The notes under the pieces: generated by a model | Databases searched by the model: none | What the model was told of the DNA's origin: nothing | Seen by the model: only the letters and a program-made list of their open reading frames with translations | Source: Pseudomonas zanjanensis | GTDB taxonomy: Bacteria > Pseudomonadota > Gammaproteobacteria > Pseudomonadales > Pseudomonadaceae | Assembly (NCBI RefSeq): GCF_014268745.2 | Contig: NZ_JABWRB020000002.1 | Location: forward strand, 186,001-250,000 | Direction: 5' to 3' | DNA: 64,000 bases | Program-made: the position numbers and the translations under genes | Shown: in pieces, positions 30,826 to 40,131 of the stretch | Layout: each line of letters begins with the position of its first letter | How positions within the stretch are numbered: position 1 is the stretch's first letter

Positions 30826-32169
30826 TCAATCCAGCCCAAGCTTCTTCAACCGATACCGCATCGACCGAAATGACAACTTCAACCGCTGCGCCGCCGCCGT
30901 GCGGTTCCAGCGGGTCTCCTCCAGCGCCTGGAGGATGAGCTTGCGCTCGACCTCTTCCAGGTAATCCTCGAGATTGTCGACCTGCATCAAATCGGGATTG
31001 CCCGCCTCAGTCGCATTGCCCTCGGCCAGACGCAGGTCATCCGCTTCGATCAGTTGCTGTTCGCACAAGGTATAGGCCCGCTCAAGCATGTTCTCCAATT
31101 CCCGCACATTACCCGGGAAACGGTAGTTCTGCAGGGCTTCCAGGGCTCGCGGATGGAGCTTTGCCGCAGGGCTGCCGGTGGTGCTGGCCAGGCGCTGGAG
31201 CATGTGGTTGGCCAAGGGCTCGATGTCTTCGCGGCGTTCGCGCAAGGGCGGGACGCGCAGTTCGATGACGTTCAGCCGGTAATACAGATCCTGGCGAAAG
31301 CGCCCGGCGGCGACTTCGGCGTCGAGATCCTTGTGGGTGGCGCAGAGGATGCGCACATCCACCACTTCTTCCTGCTGGCCGCCCACGGCGCGCACGGCCT
31401 TTTCCTGGATGGCTCGCAACAGCTTGACCTGCATCGCCAAGGGCAGGTCGGCCACCTCATCGAGGAACAAGGTTCCGCCATGGGCGGCCTGGAACAGCCC
31501 AGGCTTGTCTTCGATGGCGCCGCTGAAGCTGCCTTTTCGGTGGCCGAAGAACTCGCTTTCCATCAGTTCCGTGGGAATCGCCCCACAGTTGACCGGTACA
31601 AAACGCTGGTTGGCACGGGGGCCTTGTTCGTGGATCAACCGGGCGACCAGTTCCTTGCCGCAGCCCGATTCTCCGCTGATGTACACCGGGGCCTGGCTGC
31701 GAGCGAGTTTCTCGATCTGCTTGCGCACACCGAGCATGGGGGGCGAGTCGCCCAGCAGGCAGCGTTCGAGGGTGCTGGTCGGTATGGCGACCGATGGCAG
31801 GCGCAGGGCGCTGGTGACCAGCTCCCGCAGCCGACCCAGGTCGACCGGTTTGGTCAGGAAGTCGAAGGCGCCGGCCTTGAGGGCGTCGATGGCGGTTTCC
31901 AGGCTGCCGTAGGCGGTGATCATCGCCACGGGCAGTTGTGGATAACGTTGCTGGATGTGCTGCACCAGTTCCAGGCCGGTACCGTCGGGCAGGCGCATGT
32001 CGGTCAGGCACAGGTCGAAGGCATCCCCTGCCAGCAGGGCTTGGGCCTCGGCAAGGTTCTTGGCGCTGCGGGTGTCGAGTTTCATCCGGCCCAGGGTGAT
32101 GTCCAGGAGTTCGCGGATGTCCGGTTCGTCATCGACGATCAGGATTCGTTGCCGTGAGCGATTGTTCAA
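30826..32169 (-). CDS. pilR: sigma-54-dependent response regulator PilR
   Basis: The 447-residue NtrC-type activator of pilA has a receiver domain with phospho-acceptor D57 (LCLTDMRLPDG). The AAA+ domain has Walker A GESGCGKE (166-173), the sigma-54 contact loop GSFSGA (213-218, a GAFTGA variant) and Walker B GGTLFLDEVADLP. A Fis-type HTH is at the C-terminus (RWNRTAAAQRLKLSFRSMRY). I chose a TTG start at 32169, which overlaps the pilS TGA as TTGA and gives the usual length; the frame continues upstream into pilS without a better start. It likely acts at the sigma-54 promoter before pilA at 52697. Confidence 0.92.
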   Translation of the reverse strand: MNNRSRQRILIVDDEPDIRELLDITLGRMKLDTRSAKNLAEAQALLAGDAFDLCLTDMRLPDGTGLELVQHIQQRYPQLPVAMITAYGSLETAIDALKAGAFDFLTKPVDLGRLRELVTSALRLPSVAIPTSTLERCLLGDSPPMLGVRKQIEKLARSQAPVYISGESGCGKELVARLIHEQGPRANQRFVPVNCGAIPTELMESEFFGHRKGSFSGAIEDKPGLFQAAHGGTLFLDEVADLPLAMQVKLLRAIQEKAVRAVGGQQEEVVDVRILCATHKDLDAEVAAGRFRQDLYYRLNVIELRVPPLRERREDIEPLANHMLQRLASTTGSPAAKLHPRALEALQNYRFPGNVRELENMLERAYTLCEQQLIEADDLRLAEGNATEAGNPDLMQVDNLEDYLEEVERKLILQALEETRWNRTAAAQRLKLSFRSMRYRLKKLGLD

Positions 32170-33755
32170 ATCTGTTTCCGTCCGTGAGCAAAAGTGATGC
32201 GAAAGCAGCCGCCGCCTTGGCGTGGTTTGAAGTCTAGGCGGGCCTGGTTGCTTTCGCACAGCTCACGGGACAGATAGAGCCCAAGGCCGGTGCCCTGGCT
32301 GCTGGTGGTAAAGAAGGGTTCGAACAGATGCGCCTGCTGCTCGGGCGTGACACCGGGGCCGTTGTCGATGATGTCCAGGGTCGACAGCTGGCTGTGAGGG
32401 TCGATGAACAGTTTCAGCCAGGCCTCGGCCTGTTCGTGGGCCATTGCGCTGTGGCGCCAGGCGTTGCGCAGCAGGTTGTCGAGCACCTGGGTGAGCTGGT
32501 CGGGGTCCATGAGCGTGGTGTGGTCGCCCGGGTCGATGCTCAAGTGCAATTGCTGGTGGTCGGCCATGCTTTCGCGGGTCTGCCGGACGAACTGATCGAG
32601 CCAGGTCCGCAGGTCGAGGCGCTGGGGTGTGGTTTGCTGGCGGCGAGACAGCTGCAAGACGTTTTCAATGACGCGATTCATTCGTTGGGAGTGATCTTGA
32701 ATAATCTGCGTCAGACGCCGATCCGCGTCGTTCAGTTCCTCGGATTCGCGCAGCAATTGCGCCGCGTGGCTGATGGCGCCCAAGGGGTTGCGGATTTCAT
32801 GGGCGATACCGGCGGTCAGGCGCCCGAGGGAGGCGAGCTTGAGCTGTTGGGCGTGTTGGGCCACTTGGGCCAGGTCTTCGAGAAACACCAGGATCTGCTG
32901 CTGGTCGTTGTGGCCCAGGGCGATGAAGCTCGGTTGCAGGGTCAGGCCCGTGCCGCTGATGGTCAGGCTGGGCGGGCGCAGGCTGGGGTTGTTCAGCCAG
33001 AGTTGCAGGCGCTCGACCAGGGCGCTGGAGCAATCGTCGATCGGTTGGCCGACCAGGTCGTGCATGCCCAGCAGGTTCAGCGCGCTTTCGTTGGCCAGTT
33101 GGACCCGACGCTGGCGGTCGAGCACCAGGATGCCGGTGCGCATGCGTTGCAGGATCAGGGCATTGAGGGCTTCCAGTCCGACCACTTCGCTGGCCCGCTG
33201 CTCGGCCAGGGTTTCGCTGGCTTCCAAACGTCGGGTCAGGCCCTGCACCAGCAGCGCGGCGGCAAAACACAATGCCCCGAGGGTGCCGGCTTGCAAGTAA
33301 CTGCTGGGACGGTTCGAGTCGCTCAAGCCAAGAAATAAACTCGAACCGACGATGCCAAGGGTGGCGACGGCCGCGATCAACAGGCCGATCCGGCCGCGCA
33401 GCAGCGTATTGCCGATGGCCACCGAGACGATGATCAGGTTGCCGATGGCGCTGGGGGCGCCGCCCGCGGCGAAGAACAGCCACGAGAGCAGCAGCACGTC
33501 GGTCAGGGCCAGGCCGAACAGCCGGGCAGGGCGGCGGGTGTTTTCCAGGAACACCACCAGCAGGATATTCAAGACCAGGTACAACCAGCTGCCACTGCGC
33601 AACAGGTCGTCGTTGGCGTATTCCAGCAGGCGGTTGTCCATGTTGCTGGAGATCAGCAGCACCAGGGTGATGCCGATACTCAGGCGGTACAGGTGGTAGA
33701 GGCGCAGCAGGCGCTGCGCCTGTTTGATGCGTGGGCTTGTAGCCTCAGCGCTCAC
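32166..33755 (-). CDS. pilS: sensor histidine kinase PilS
   Basis: The 529-residue membrane kinase pairs with PilR. About six hydrophobic segments fill residues 20-170, then a PAS region (about 195-300), the HisKA site H319 in AGIAHEIRNPLGAISH, and an HATPase domain (LDNLLRNAWRHSA, DIIDNGPGV, GTGLGLYLSREL). In P. aeruginosa PilS senses pilin levels in the membrane. A GTG at 33755 gives the expected length (P. aeruginosa PilS is 530 residues); its binding site is weak and a longer form from 33827 cannot be excluded. It overlaps the small upstream gene by 11 bases. Confidence 0.9.
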   Translation of the reverse strand: MSAEATSPRIKQAQRLLRLYHLYRLSIGITLVLLISSNMDNRLLEYANDDLLRSGSWLYLVLNILLVVFLENTRRPARLFGLALTDVLLLSWLFFAAGGAPSAIGNLIIVSVAIGNTLLRGRIGLLIAAVATLGIVGSSLFLGLSDSNRPSSYLQAGTLGALCFAAALLVQGLTRRLEASETLAEQRASEVVGLEALNALILQRMRTGILVLDRQRRVQLANESALNLLGMHDLVGQPIDDCSSALVERLQLWLNNPSLRPPSLTISGTGLTLQPSFIALGHNDQQQILVFLEDLAQVAQHAQQLKLASLGRLTAGIAHEIRNPLGAISHAAQLLRESEELNDADRRLTQIIQDHSQRMNRVIENVLQLSRRQQTTPQRLDLRTWLDQFVRQTRESMADHQQLHLSIDPGDHTTLMDPDQLTQVLDNLLRNAWRHSAMAHEQAEAWLKLFIDPHSQLSTLDIIDNGPGVTPEQQAHLFEPFFTTSSQGTGLGLYLSRELCESNQARLDFKPRQGGGCFRITFAHGRKQI

Positions 33756-33981
33756 GAGTGCCCGGGCCTTGCTCAAGATGAGCCTGGCTGCAATACCATT
33801 GCTGTTCGAGGGCCAGTGCCCGGTCACGGGGCAGGTGTACGCCGCAATGGGCGCAACGGACCATGGGCGGTGCGTCCTGTTCCTGGGTGGGGCGGGACGC
33901 GCGGCCGCCGGTCTTCTTCACCCCGCGAAAGATCCAGATAGCGAAGGCAACGACTGCGAACAAGATCAATAAACGAAGCAT
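33745..33981 (-). CDS. PP0621-family small membrane/zinc-ribbon protein
   Basis: The 78-residue protein has an N-terminal membrane segment (LRLLILFAVVAFAIWIF, residues 2-18), then a basic linker and a metal-binding-like end (MVRCAHCGVHLPRD...WYCSQAHLEQG), with CxxC and C-x3-H. This matches the PP0621 family. It overlaps pilS by 11 bases and is probably cotranscribed with pilS-pilR. Function unknown; its constant place before pilS suggests a link to pilus regulation or membrane sensing, which is inference only. Confidence 0.82.
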   Translation of the reverse strand: MLRLLILFAVVAFAIWIFRGVKKTGGRASRPTQEQDAPPMVRCAHCGVHLPRDRALALEQQWYCSQAHLEQGPGTRER

Positions 33982-34059
33982 GATGGGCGGCTTTTTGGCT
34001 AGAGATCAGGCAGTTTAGCCAAGGACAGGAACGGCGCACAGCGCAATAAAACCCGGGCA

Positions 34060-34093
34060 CAAAAAAGGGAGACCGTCGGGTCTCCCTTTTTGC
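34060..34093 (-). terminator. rho-independent terminator after bamD
   Basis: The stem AAAAAGGGAGACC-gtcg-GGTCTCCCTTTTT is flanked by A- and T-runs, so it can work in both directions. Confidence 0.88.
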
Positions 34094-34105
34094 AGGTGCC
34101 TTGGC

Positions 34106-35122
34106 TCAGTCGAACAGGCCGAAGGTCATGTAGCTGAACCACGAGCGGTCGCTGGAATCGCTCTCAGGCTCTTCTTCCTCGATCACGTCGCCATTTTCAT
34201 CCTTGGGCTTGAGTTCGTTCGGGATGGCTTCCTTGGCATCCTGGAACTGGCGCTGTACGTCCTGGTTGGCGCGGGTTTCGCCCGGCGGCAGCGGTGGACG
34301 GGACTCGATCAGGCCCAGGGTGGCCTTGCTCAGCCACGAACGGTTGTCGGCTTCGTCAACGCGCGGGGTGAACTGGCCGTCGACCAGCGAAGGGTGATCC
34401 GGGTAGTTCAGCTTGAGGGTTTCCAGGCTGGTGGCGGCCAGGTCGTCCAGGTGCAGGCGCTGGTAGGCTTCGGTCATCACCGCCAGGCCATCACCCACCG
34501 AAGGGGTTTCCTGGAAGTTTTCCACCACGTAGCGGCCACGGTTGGCGGCGGCGACGTAGGCCTGACGGGTCAGGTAGTAGTCGGCCACGTGGATTTCGTA
34601 GGAAGCCAGCAGGTTGCGCAGGTAGATCATGCGCTGCTTGGCATCAGGCGAATAACGGCTGTTGGGGAAGCGGCTGGTCAGCTGGGCGAACTCGTTGTAG
34701 GAGTCGCGCGCGGCGCCCGGGTCACGCTTGGTCATGTCCAGCGGCAGGAAGCGCGCCAGCAGGCCGACGTCCTGGTCGAAGGAGGTCAGGCCCTTGAGGT
34801 AATAGGCGTAATCGACGTTCGGGTGCTGTGGGTGCAGGCGAATGAAGCGCTCGGCGGCGGACTTGGCGGCTTCCGGCTCGGCGTTCTTGTAGTTGGCGTA
34901 GATCAGCTCCAACTGGGCCTGATCGGCGTAGCGACCGAACGGATACCGCGACTCCAGCGCCTTTAGCTTGGCGGTGGCGCTGGTGTAGCTGTTGTTATCC
35001 AGGTCGTTCTGCGCCTGTTGGTACAGTTCGACTTCGCTCAGGTTTTCGTCTACGACTTCCTTCGACGAGCAAGCAGCAGTCAATGCGAGGATGGCGATCA
35101 GCAGCAGGTGTTTCACTTGCAT
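34106..35122 (-). CDS. bamD: outer-membrane assembly lipoprotein BamD
   Basis: The 338-residue lipoprotein has a lipobox LTAAC (Cys18) and TPR-like repeats (LYQQAQNDLDNNSYTSATAK, YADQAQLELIYANYKN, VDYAYYLKGLTSFDQD). BamD is an essential partner of BamA in inserting outer-membrane proteins. The acidic Pseudomonas-type C-terminal extension (about 260-338, EEEEPESDSSDRSW) is longer than in E. coli. The ATG at 35122 gives the proper signal peptide. It is divergent from rluD, a conserved arrangement. Confidence 0.94.
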   Translation of the reverse strand: MQVKHLLLIAILALTAACSSKEVVDENLSEVELYQQAQNDLDNNSYTSATAKLKALESRYPFGRYADQAQLELIYANYKNAEPEAAKSAAERFIRLHPQHPNVDYAYYLKGLTSFDQDVGLLARFLPLDMTKRDPGAARDSYNEFAQLTSRFPNSRYSPDAKQRMIYLRNLLASYEIHVADYYLTRQAYVAAANRGRYVVENFQETPSVGDGLAVMTEAYQRLHLDDLAATSLETLKLNYPDHPSLVDGQFTPRVDEADNRSWLSKATLGLIESRPPLPPGETRANQDVQRQFQDAKEAIPNELKPKDENGDVIEEEEPESDSSDRSWFSYMTFGLFD

Positions 35123-35272
35123 GGCGGCTTGCGTCCCTATGACGGCCGCTGTCTTGGGCGGGGCCGTCCTGTTATGATGAGCGCCCCGTTGAAAGCCTCG
35201 GGGCAAAAGACGCCGTATTTAACCACAAGCGCGCAGCCGAAACCAAAGGCTGTGCCGACGCCCAGTCCGAGC

Positions 35273-36235
35273 ATGTCCGATAAAATAGAACTTCGCGCAG
35301 AGGTGCCGTCCGATTTGGGCGGCCAACGCCTCGATCAAGTCGCCGCACAACTCTTTGCCGAGCACTCTCGCTCGCGCCTTTCCGCCTGGATCAAGGACGG
35401 CCGCCTGACTGTGGATGGGGCGGTGATCCGTCCGCGCGACATCGTCCACGGCGGTGCCATCCTCGAGCTGACTGCCGAGCAGGAGGCCCAGGGAGAATGG
35501 GTCGCCCAGGACATTGCCCTGGACATCGTCTATGAAGACGATGACATCCTGGTGATCAACAAGCCCGCGGGCCTGGTGGTGCACCCGGCGGCCGGTCATG
35601 CCGACGGCACGCTGCTCAACGCCTTGTTGCACCACGTGCCGGACATCATCAATGTGCCCCGTGCCGGCATCGTCCATCGCCTGGACAAGGACACCACCGG
35701 CCTGATGGTGGTGGCCAAGACCATCCAGGCGCAGACACAGCTGGTCACACAGCTGCAAAGCCGCAGCGTCAGCCGCATCTATGAGTGCATCGTGATCGGT
35801 GTGGTCACCGCCGGTGGCAAGATCAACGCCCCGATCGGTCGCCACGGCCAGCAGCGCCAGCGCATGGCGGTGATGGAAGGCGGCAAGCAGGCGGTCAGTC
35901 ATTACCGCGTGCTGGAGCGTTTCCGTTCCCACACCCATGTGCGGGTCAAGCTGGAAACCGGCCGTACCCACCAGATTCGCGTGCACATGGCCCACATCAA
36001 CTTCCCGTTGGTGGGCGACCCGGCCTACGGCGGTCGTTTCCGCATTCCGCCGGCCGCCAGCCAGACCATGGTCGAATCGCTGAAGAGTTTCCCGCGCCAG
36101 GCGCTGCACGCGCGTTTCCTGGAGCTGGATCACCCGACGACCGGCAAGCGCATGAGCTGGGAATCACCACTGCCGGATGATTTCGTCTGGTTGCTGACGT
36201 TGCTCAAGCAGGACCGCGAGGCGTTCATCGGATGA
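35273..36235 (+). CDS. rluD: 23S rRNA pseudouridine synthase RluD
   Basis: The 320-residue enzyme makes pseudouridines at 1911, 1915 and 1917 (E. coli numbering) in helix 69 of 23S rRNA. An N-terminal S4 RNA-binding domain (about 18-75) precedes the catalytic domain with HRLDKDTTG at 135-143, where D138 is the nucleophile. RTHQIRVHMAHINFPLVGDP is the second hallmark. The frame is open upstream, but ATG 35273 (MSDKIELRAEVP) matches the family start. Its stop overlaps pgeF by four bases. Confidence 0.95.
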   Translation: MSDKIELRAEVPSDLGGQRLDQVAAQLFAEHSRSRLSAWIKDGRLTVDGAVIRPRDIVHGGAILELTAEQEAQGEWVAQDIALDIVYEDDDILVINKPAGLVVHPAAGHADGTLLNALLHHVPDIINVPRAGIVHRLDKDTTGLMVVAKTIQAQTQLVTQLQSRSVSRIYECIVIGVVTAGGKINAPIGRHGQQRQRMAVMEGGKQAVSHYRVLERFRSHTHVRVKLETGRTHQIRVHMAHINFPLVGDPAYGGRFRIPPAASQTMVESLKSFPRQALHARFLELDHPTTGKRMSWESPLPDDFVWLLTLLKQDREAFIG

Positions 36236-36957
36236 GTGACTGGCTGACACCCGACTGGCCCGCGCCGGCCCGGGTCAAGGCCTGCGTCACCACCCGCGAG
36301 GGCGGCGTCAGCCTGGCGCCGTTCGACAGCCTCAACCTGGGCGACCATGTCGGCGACGACCCCACGGCCGTCGCCGAAAACCGCCGCCGCCTCACCGATC
36401 CCTTCGCCATCACCCCGGCCTGGCTGCAGCAGGTCCACGGCATTGCCGTGGTCGAGGCTGACCCGACCCAGGTGGCGACCGCCGATGCCAGTTGGACCGC
36501 CACGCCGGGTATCGCGTGCACGGCGATGACCGCCGATTGCTTGCCGGTGTTGTTCTGCAACCGTGCCGGCACCCGCGTCGCGGCGGCCCACGCCGGTTGG
36601 CGCGGGTTGGCGAACGGTGTGCTGGAAGCCACCCTCGACAGCCTTGCCGTGCCTGCGGATGAAATCCTGGCCTGGCTCGGCCCCGCCATCGGCCCGCACG
36701 CCTTCGAAGTCGGACCGGAAGTGCGTGAAGCCTTCATCGCGCAGCTGCCCCAGGCGGCACAAGCCTTCGTCGCGAGCCCCAACGCCGGAAAATTCCTGGC
36801 CGACATCTACGCATTGGCACGGCTGCGTCTGGCGGCACGGGGTGTCACGGCCGTTTACGGCGGCGGTTTCTGTACCGTGACCGACCCACGTTTCTTTTCC
36901 TACCGGCGCAATCCGCGCACCGGTCGCTTCGCCTCGCTGATCTGGATCGAGCGCTAG
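36232..36957 (+). CDS. pgeF: peptidoglycan editing factor PgeF (YfiH/laccase-domain family)
   Basis: The 241-residue protein has the metal-site residues of the family: TADCLPVLF, AAHAGWRGLANGVLE and LGPAIGPHAFEVGPEV. In E. coli YfiH hydrolyses misincorporated L-Ser-UDP-MurNAc; older annotation called it polyphenol oxidase. The start overlaps rluD (ATGA), and rluD-pgeF-clpB is a conserved order. Translation is probably coupled to rluD. Confidence 0.9.
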   Translation: MSDWLTPDWPAPARVKACVTTREGGVSLAPFDSLNLGDHVGDDPTAVAENRRRLTDPFAITPAWLQQVHGIAVVEADPTQVATADASWTATPGIACTAMTADCLPVLFCNRAGTRVAAAHAGWRGLANGVLEATLDSLAVPADEILAWLGPAIGPHAFEVGPEVREAFIAQLPQAAQAFVASPNAGKFLADIYALARLRLAARGVTAVYGGGFCTVTDPRFFSYRRNPRTGRFASLIWIER

Positions 36958-36987
36958 ACTTCTCTGATCTGCATCAAGGGCGCCCGG

Positions 36988-37016
36988 CTTGAATCTTCCA
37001 GAATCGACCACATCTA
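36988..37016 (+). promoter_or_regulatory. RpoH (sigma-32) heat-shock promoter for clpB
   Basis: CTTGAA at 36988-36993 and CCACATCTA at 37008-37016 are 14 bases apart. The -10 matches CCCCATNTA at eight of nine positions, and the spacing is right for sigma-32. The leader is about 65 bases and ends with AGGAAGGTG before the ATG. Confidence 0.78.
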
Positions 37017-37087
37017 TAACGGTATCTGGCAGGTTTCTTCATTCAGGATGTTTTCTAGGTCCGGCCTGCTCATTAGGAAGGTGACCC

Positions 37088-39652
37088 ATGCGTATTGATC
37101 GTTTAACCAGCAAACTGCAATTGGCCCTGTCCGATGCCCAGTCCCTGGCCGTCGGCCTGGACCATCCCGGTATCGAACCGGCGCATTTGATGCAAGCCAT
37201 GCTCGAACAGCAGGGCGGCTCCATCAAGCCGCTGTTGATGCAGGTCGGCTTTGACGTCAACAGCCTGCGCAAAGAGTTGGCCAAAGAACTCGACCAGTTG
37301 CCCAAGATCCAGAATCCGACCGGTGACGTGAACATGTCCCAGGACTTGGCGCGGCTGCTCAACCAGGCCGATCGCCTGGCCCAGCAGAAGGGCGACCAGT
37401 TCATTTCCAGCGAGCTGGTGCTGCTCGCCGCCATGGACGAGAACAGCAAGCTCGGCAAGTTGCTGCTTGGCCAAGGGGTGAGCAAGAAAGCCCTGGAAAA
37501 CGCCATCAACAACCTGCGTGGCGGCGAAGCGGTCAACGACGCGAACCACGAAGAGTCGCGCCAGGCGCTGGACAAATACACCGTCGACCTGACCAAGCGT
37601 GCCGAGGAAGGCAAGCTCGACCCGGTGATCGGTCGCGACGATGAGATCCGCCGCACGATCCAGGTGCTGCAACGCCGTACCAAGAACAATCCGGTGCTGA
37701 TCGGTGAGCCTGGCGTGGGTAAAACCGCCATCGCCGAGGGCTTGGCCCAGCGCATCATCAACGGTGAAGTGCCGGACGGCCTCAAGGGCAAGCGTCTGTT
37801 GTCCCTGGACATGGGGGCTCTGATCGCCGGTGCCAAGTACCGCGGCGAGTTCGAAGAACGGCTCAAGTCCCTGCTCAATGAGCTGTCCAAGCAGGAAGGG
37901 CAGATCATCCTTTTCATCGACGAACTGCACACCATGGTCGGTGCGGGCAAGGGCGAAGGCTCGATGGACGCCGGCAACATGCTCAAGCCAGCGTTGGCCC
38001 GTGGCGAGTTGCACTGTGTTGGCGCGACCACGCTCAACGAGTACCGCCAATATATAGAGAAAGATGCGGCCCTCGAGCGGCGCTTCCAGAAAGTGCTGGT
38101 GGAGGAACCGAGCGAAGAAGACACCATCGCCATCCTGCGTGGCCTTAAAGAGCGCTACGAAGTTCACCACAAGGTGGCGATCACCGACGGCGCGATCATC
38201 GCGGCGGCCAAGCTCAGCCACCGCTACATCACCGACCGGCAATTGCCGGACAAGGCCATCGACCTGATCGACGAGGCCGCGAGCCGCATCCGCATGGAGA
38301 TCGACTCCAAGCCCGAAGTGCTGGATCGTTTGGAGCGTCGCCTGATTCAACTCAAGGTCGAGTCCCAGGCCCTGAAGAAAGAAAGCGACGAAGCGGCGAA
38401 GAAACGTCTGGAGAGGTTGCAGGAAGAAATCGTGCGTCACGAGCGTGAGTATTCCGACCTCGAGGAAATCTGGAACTCGGAGAAAGCCGAGGTTCAGGGG
38501 TCTGCGCAGATTCAGCAGAAGATCGAACAGTCTCGCCAGGAACTGGAAGCGGCTCGCCGCAAAGGCGACCTCAACCGCATGGCCGAGCTGCAGTACGGGG
38601 TGATCCCGGACCTGGAGCGCAGCCTGCAAATGGTCGACCAGCACGGCAAGAGCGAAAACCAGTTGCTGCGCAGCAAGGTGACCGAGGAAGAGATCGCCGA
38701 AGTGGTTTCCAAGTGGACCGGCATTCCCGTCTCGAAGATGCTCGAAGGCGAGCGCGACAAGCTGCTGAAGATGGAAAGCCTGCTGCACCAGCGCGTGATC
38801 GGTCAGGAAGAGGCGGTGGTGGCGGTGTCCAACGCCGTGCGCCGGTCCCGAGCCGGGTTGTCGGACCCTAACCGTCCGAGCGGCTCGTTCATGTTCCTCG
38901 GCCCGACCGGTGTCGGTAAAACCGAGCTGTGCAAGGCACTGGCCGAGTTCCTCTTCGATACCGAGGAGGCGATGGTGCGCATCGACATGTCCGAGTTCAT
39001 GGAGAAACATTCCGTGGCACGGCTGATCGGTGCACCACCGGGTTATGTCGGTTATGAAGAGGGCGGTTACCTGACCGAGGCCGTGCGTCGCAAGCCGTAC
39101 TCGGTGATCCTGCTCGATGAGGTCGAGAAGGCGCACCCGGATGTGTTCAACATCCTGCTGCAAGTGCTGGAGGATGGTCGCCTGACCGACAGCCACGGGC
39201 GCACGGTGGACTTCCGCAACACGGTGATCGTGATGACTTCCAACCTGGGCTCGACGCAGATCCAGGAGCTGGTGGGTGATCGCGAGGCGCAGCGCGCGGC
39301 GGTGATGGACGCAATCTCTACCCACTTCCGGCCGGAGTTCATCAACCGGGTCGACGAAGTGGTGATCTTCGAGCCGTTGGCCAGGGATCAGATTGCCGGG
39401 ATTACCGAGATCCAGTTGGGCCGCCTGCGCAGCCGCCTGACCGAGCGCGAGCTGAAACTGCAATTGAGCGATGAGGCGTTGGACAAGCTGATCGCGGTGG
39501 GTTACGACCCGGTCTATGGCGCTCGGCCGCTGAAGCGGGCGATCCAGCGCTGGATCGAAAACCCGCTGGCGCAGCTGATTCTGTCGGGTCGCTTCATGCC
39601 GGGCGAAACCGTGACCGGTACGGTGGAGAACGACGAAATCGTCTTTAACTGA
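37088..39652 (+). CDS. clpB: ATP-dependent disaggregase ClpB
   Basis: The 854-residue Hsp100 chaperone resolubilises aggregates with DnaK. In order it has the N-domain (1-145), NBD1 with Walker A GEPGVGKT at 206-213, the coiled-coil middle domain (about 400-530, LERLQEEIVRHEREYSDLEE), and NBD2 with Walker A GPTGVGKT at 605-612. It ends with the usual C-terminal domain (YGARPLKRAIQRWIENPLAQ). Length is standard. It has an RpoH-type promoter and its own terminator. Confidence 0.97.
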   Translation: MRIDRLTSKLQLALSDAQSLAVGLDHPGIEPAHLMQAMLEQQGGSIKPLLMQVGFDVNSLRKELAKELDQLPKIQNPTGDVNMSQDLARLLNQADRLAQQKGDQFISSELVLLAAMDENSKLGKLLLGQGVSKKALENAINNLRGGEAVNDANHEESRQALDKYTVDLTKRAEEGKLDPVIGRDDEIRRTIQVLQRRTKNNPVLIGEPGVGKTAIAEGLAQRIINGEVPDGLKGKRLLSLDMGALIAGAKYRGEFEERLKSLLNELSKQEGQIILFIDELHTMVGAGKGEGSMDAGNMLKPALARGELHCVGATTLNEYRQYIEKDAALERRFQKVLVEEPSEEDTIAILRGLKERYEVHHKVAITDGAIIAAAKLSHRYITDRQLPDKAIDLIDEAASRIRMEIDSKPEVLDRLERRLIQLKVESQALKKESDEAAKKRLERLQEEIVRHEREYSDLEEIWNSEKAEVQGSAQIQQKIEQSRQELEAARRKGDLNRMAELQYGVIPDLERSLQMVDQHGKSENQLLRSKVTEEEIAEVVSKWTGIPVSKMLEGERDKLLKMESLLHQRVIGQEEAVVAVSNAVRRSRAGLSDPNRPSGSFMFLGPTGVGKTELCKALAEFLFDTEEAMVRIDMSEFMEKHSVARLIGAPPGYVGYEEGGYLTEAVRRKPYSVILLDEVEKAHPDVFNILLQVLEDGRLTDSHGRTVDFRNTVIVMTSNLGSTQIQELVGDREAQRAAVMDAISTHFRPEFINRVDEVVIFEPLARDQIAGITEIQLGRLRSRLTERELKLQLSDEALDKLIAVGYDPVYGARPLKRAIQRWIENPLAQLILSGRFMPGETVTGTVENDEIVFN

Positions 39653-39673
39653 TAGCCGGGACTGCTGGCGATT

Positions 39674-39707
39674 GAAATGGCCTTGCCTTGCGAGGCCATT
39701 TTTTTCA
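39674..39707 (+). terminator. rho-independent terminator after clpB
   Basis: The stem AAATGGCCT / AGGCCATTTTTTT with a small loop (tgccttgcg) is followed by seven T. Confidence 0.88.
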
Positions 39708-39715
39708 TCAGGCCG

Positions 39716-39744
39716 TTGAACTCAAAGGAAAAGGCTTGTAAAGT
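39716..39744 (+). promoter_or_regulatory. upstream promoter of the tRNA cluster (P1)
   Basis: TTGAAC and TAAAGT are 17 bases apart and followed by GCGCCCCGC, a GC-rich discriminator as in stable RNA promoters. A small hairpin (cttctc-act-gagaag, 39775-39789) lies just downstream. Confidence 0.5.
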
Positions 39745-39837
39745 GCGCCCCGCAGTACGTCACCCCAAGGGTTACTTCTCACTGAGAAGGAATCCAAAAT
39801 AAGTTGCAAATCATTGTCTTGAAAGCAATTTAAGGGG

Positions 39838-39865
39838 TTGACAGAGGTTTTGAAAATTGTAGAAT
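39838..39865 (+). promoter_or_regulatory. main promoter of the tRNA cluster (P2)
   Basis: A perfect TTGACA and TAGAAT are 16 bases apart, with a GCGCGCC discriminator. Transcription would start about 95 bases before tRNA-Asn. Confidence 0.75.
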
Positions 39866-39966
39866 AGCGCGCCTCAGACACACGAACGCAGCGATGCAGA
39901 CGGTGAAAGAGGTTGAAGCGAGATTCAACGATGTAGCTTCAAATTGCAGTAACTTGAAATATCAGT

Positions 39967-40042
39967 TCCGTGATAGCTCAGTCGGTAGAGCAAATGACTG
40001 TTAATCATTGGGTCCCAGGTTCGAGTCCTGGTCACGGAGCCA
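39967..40042 (+). tRNA. tRNA-Asn (GTT)
   Basis: A 76-base cloverleaf with acceptor stem tccgtga/tcacgga, anticodon GTT in actgttaatc, T-loop ggttcgagtcc and encoded CCA. First of four tRNA genes behind one promoter region. Confidence 0.97.
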
Positions 40043-40049
40043 TTTCAAT

Positions 40050-40126
40050 CGGGGTATAGCGCAGTCCGGTAGCGCGCCTGCTTTGGGAGCAGGATGTCAG
40101 GAGTTCGAATCCCCTTACCCCGACCA
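40050..40126 (+). tRNA. tRNA-Pro (TGG), copy 1
   Basis: A 77-base cloverleaf with acceptor stem cggggta/taccccg, anticodon TGG in ctttgggagc and encoded CCA. It is identical in sequence to copy 2 at 40302. Confidence 0.97.
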
Positions 40127-40131
40127 TATTT

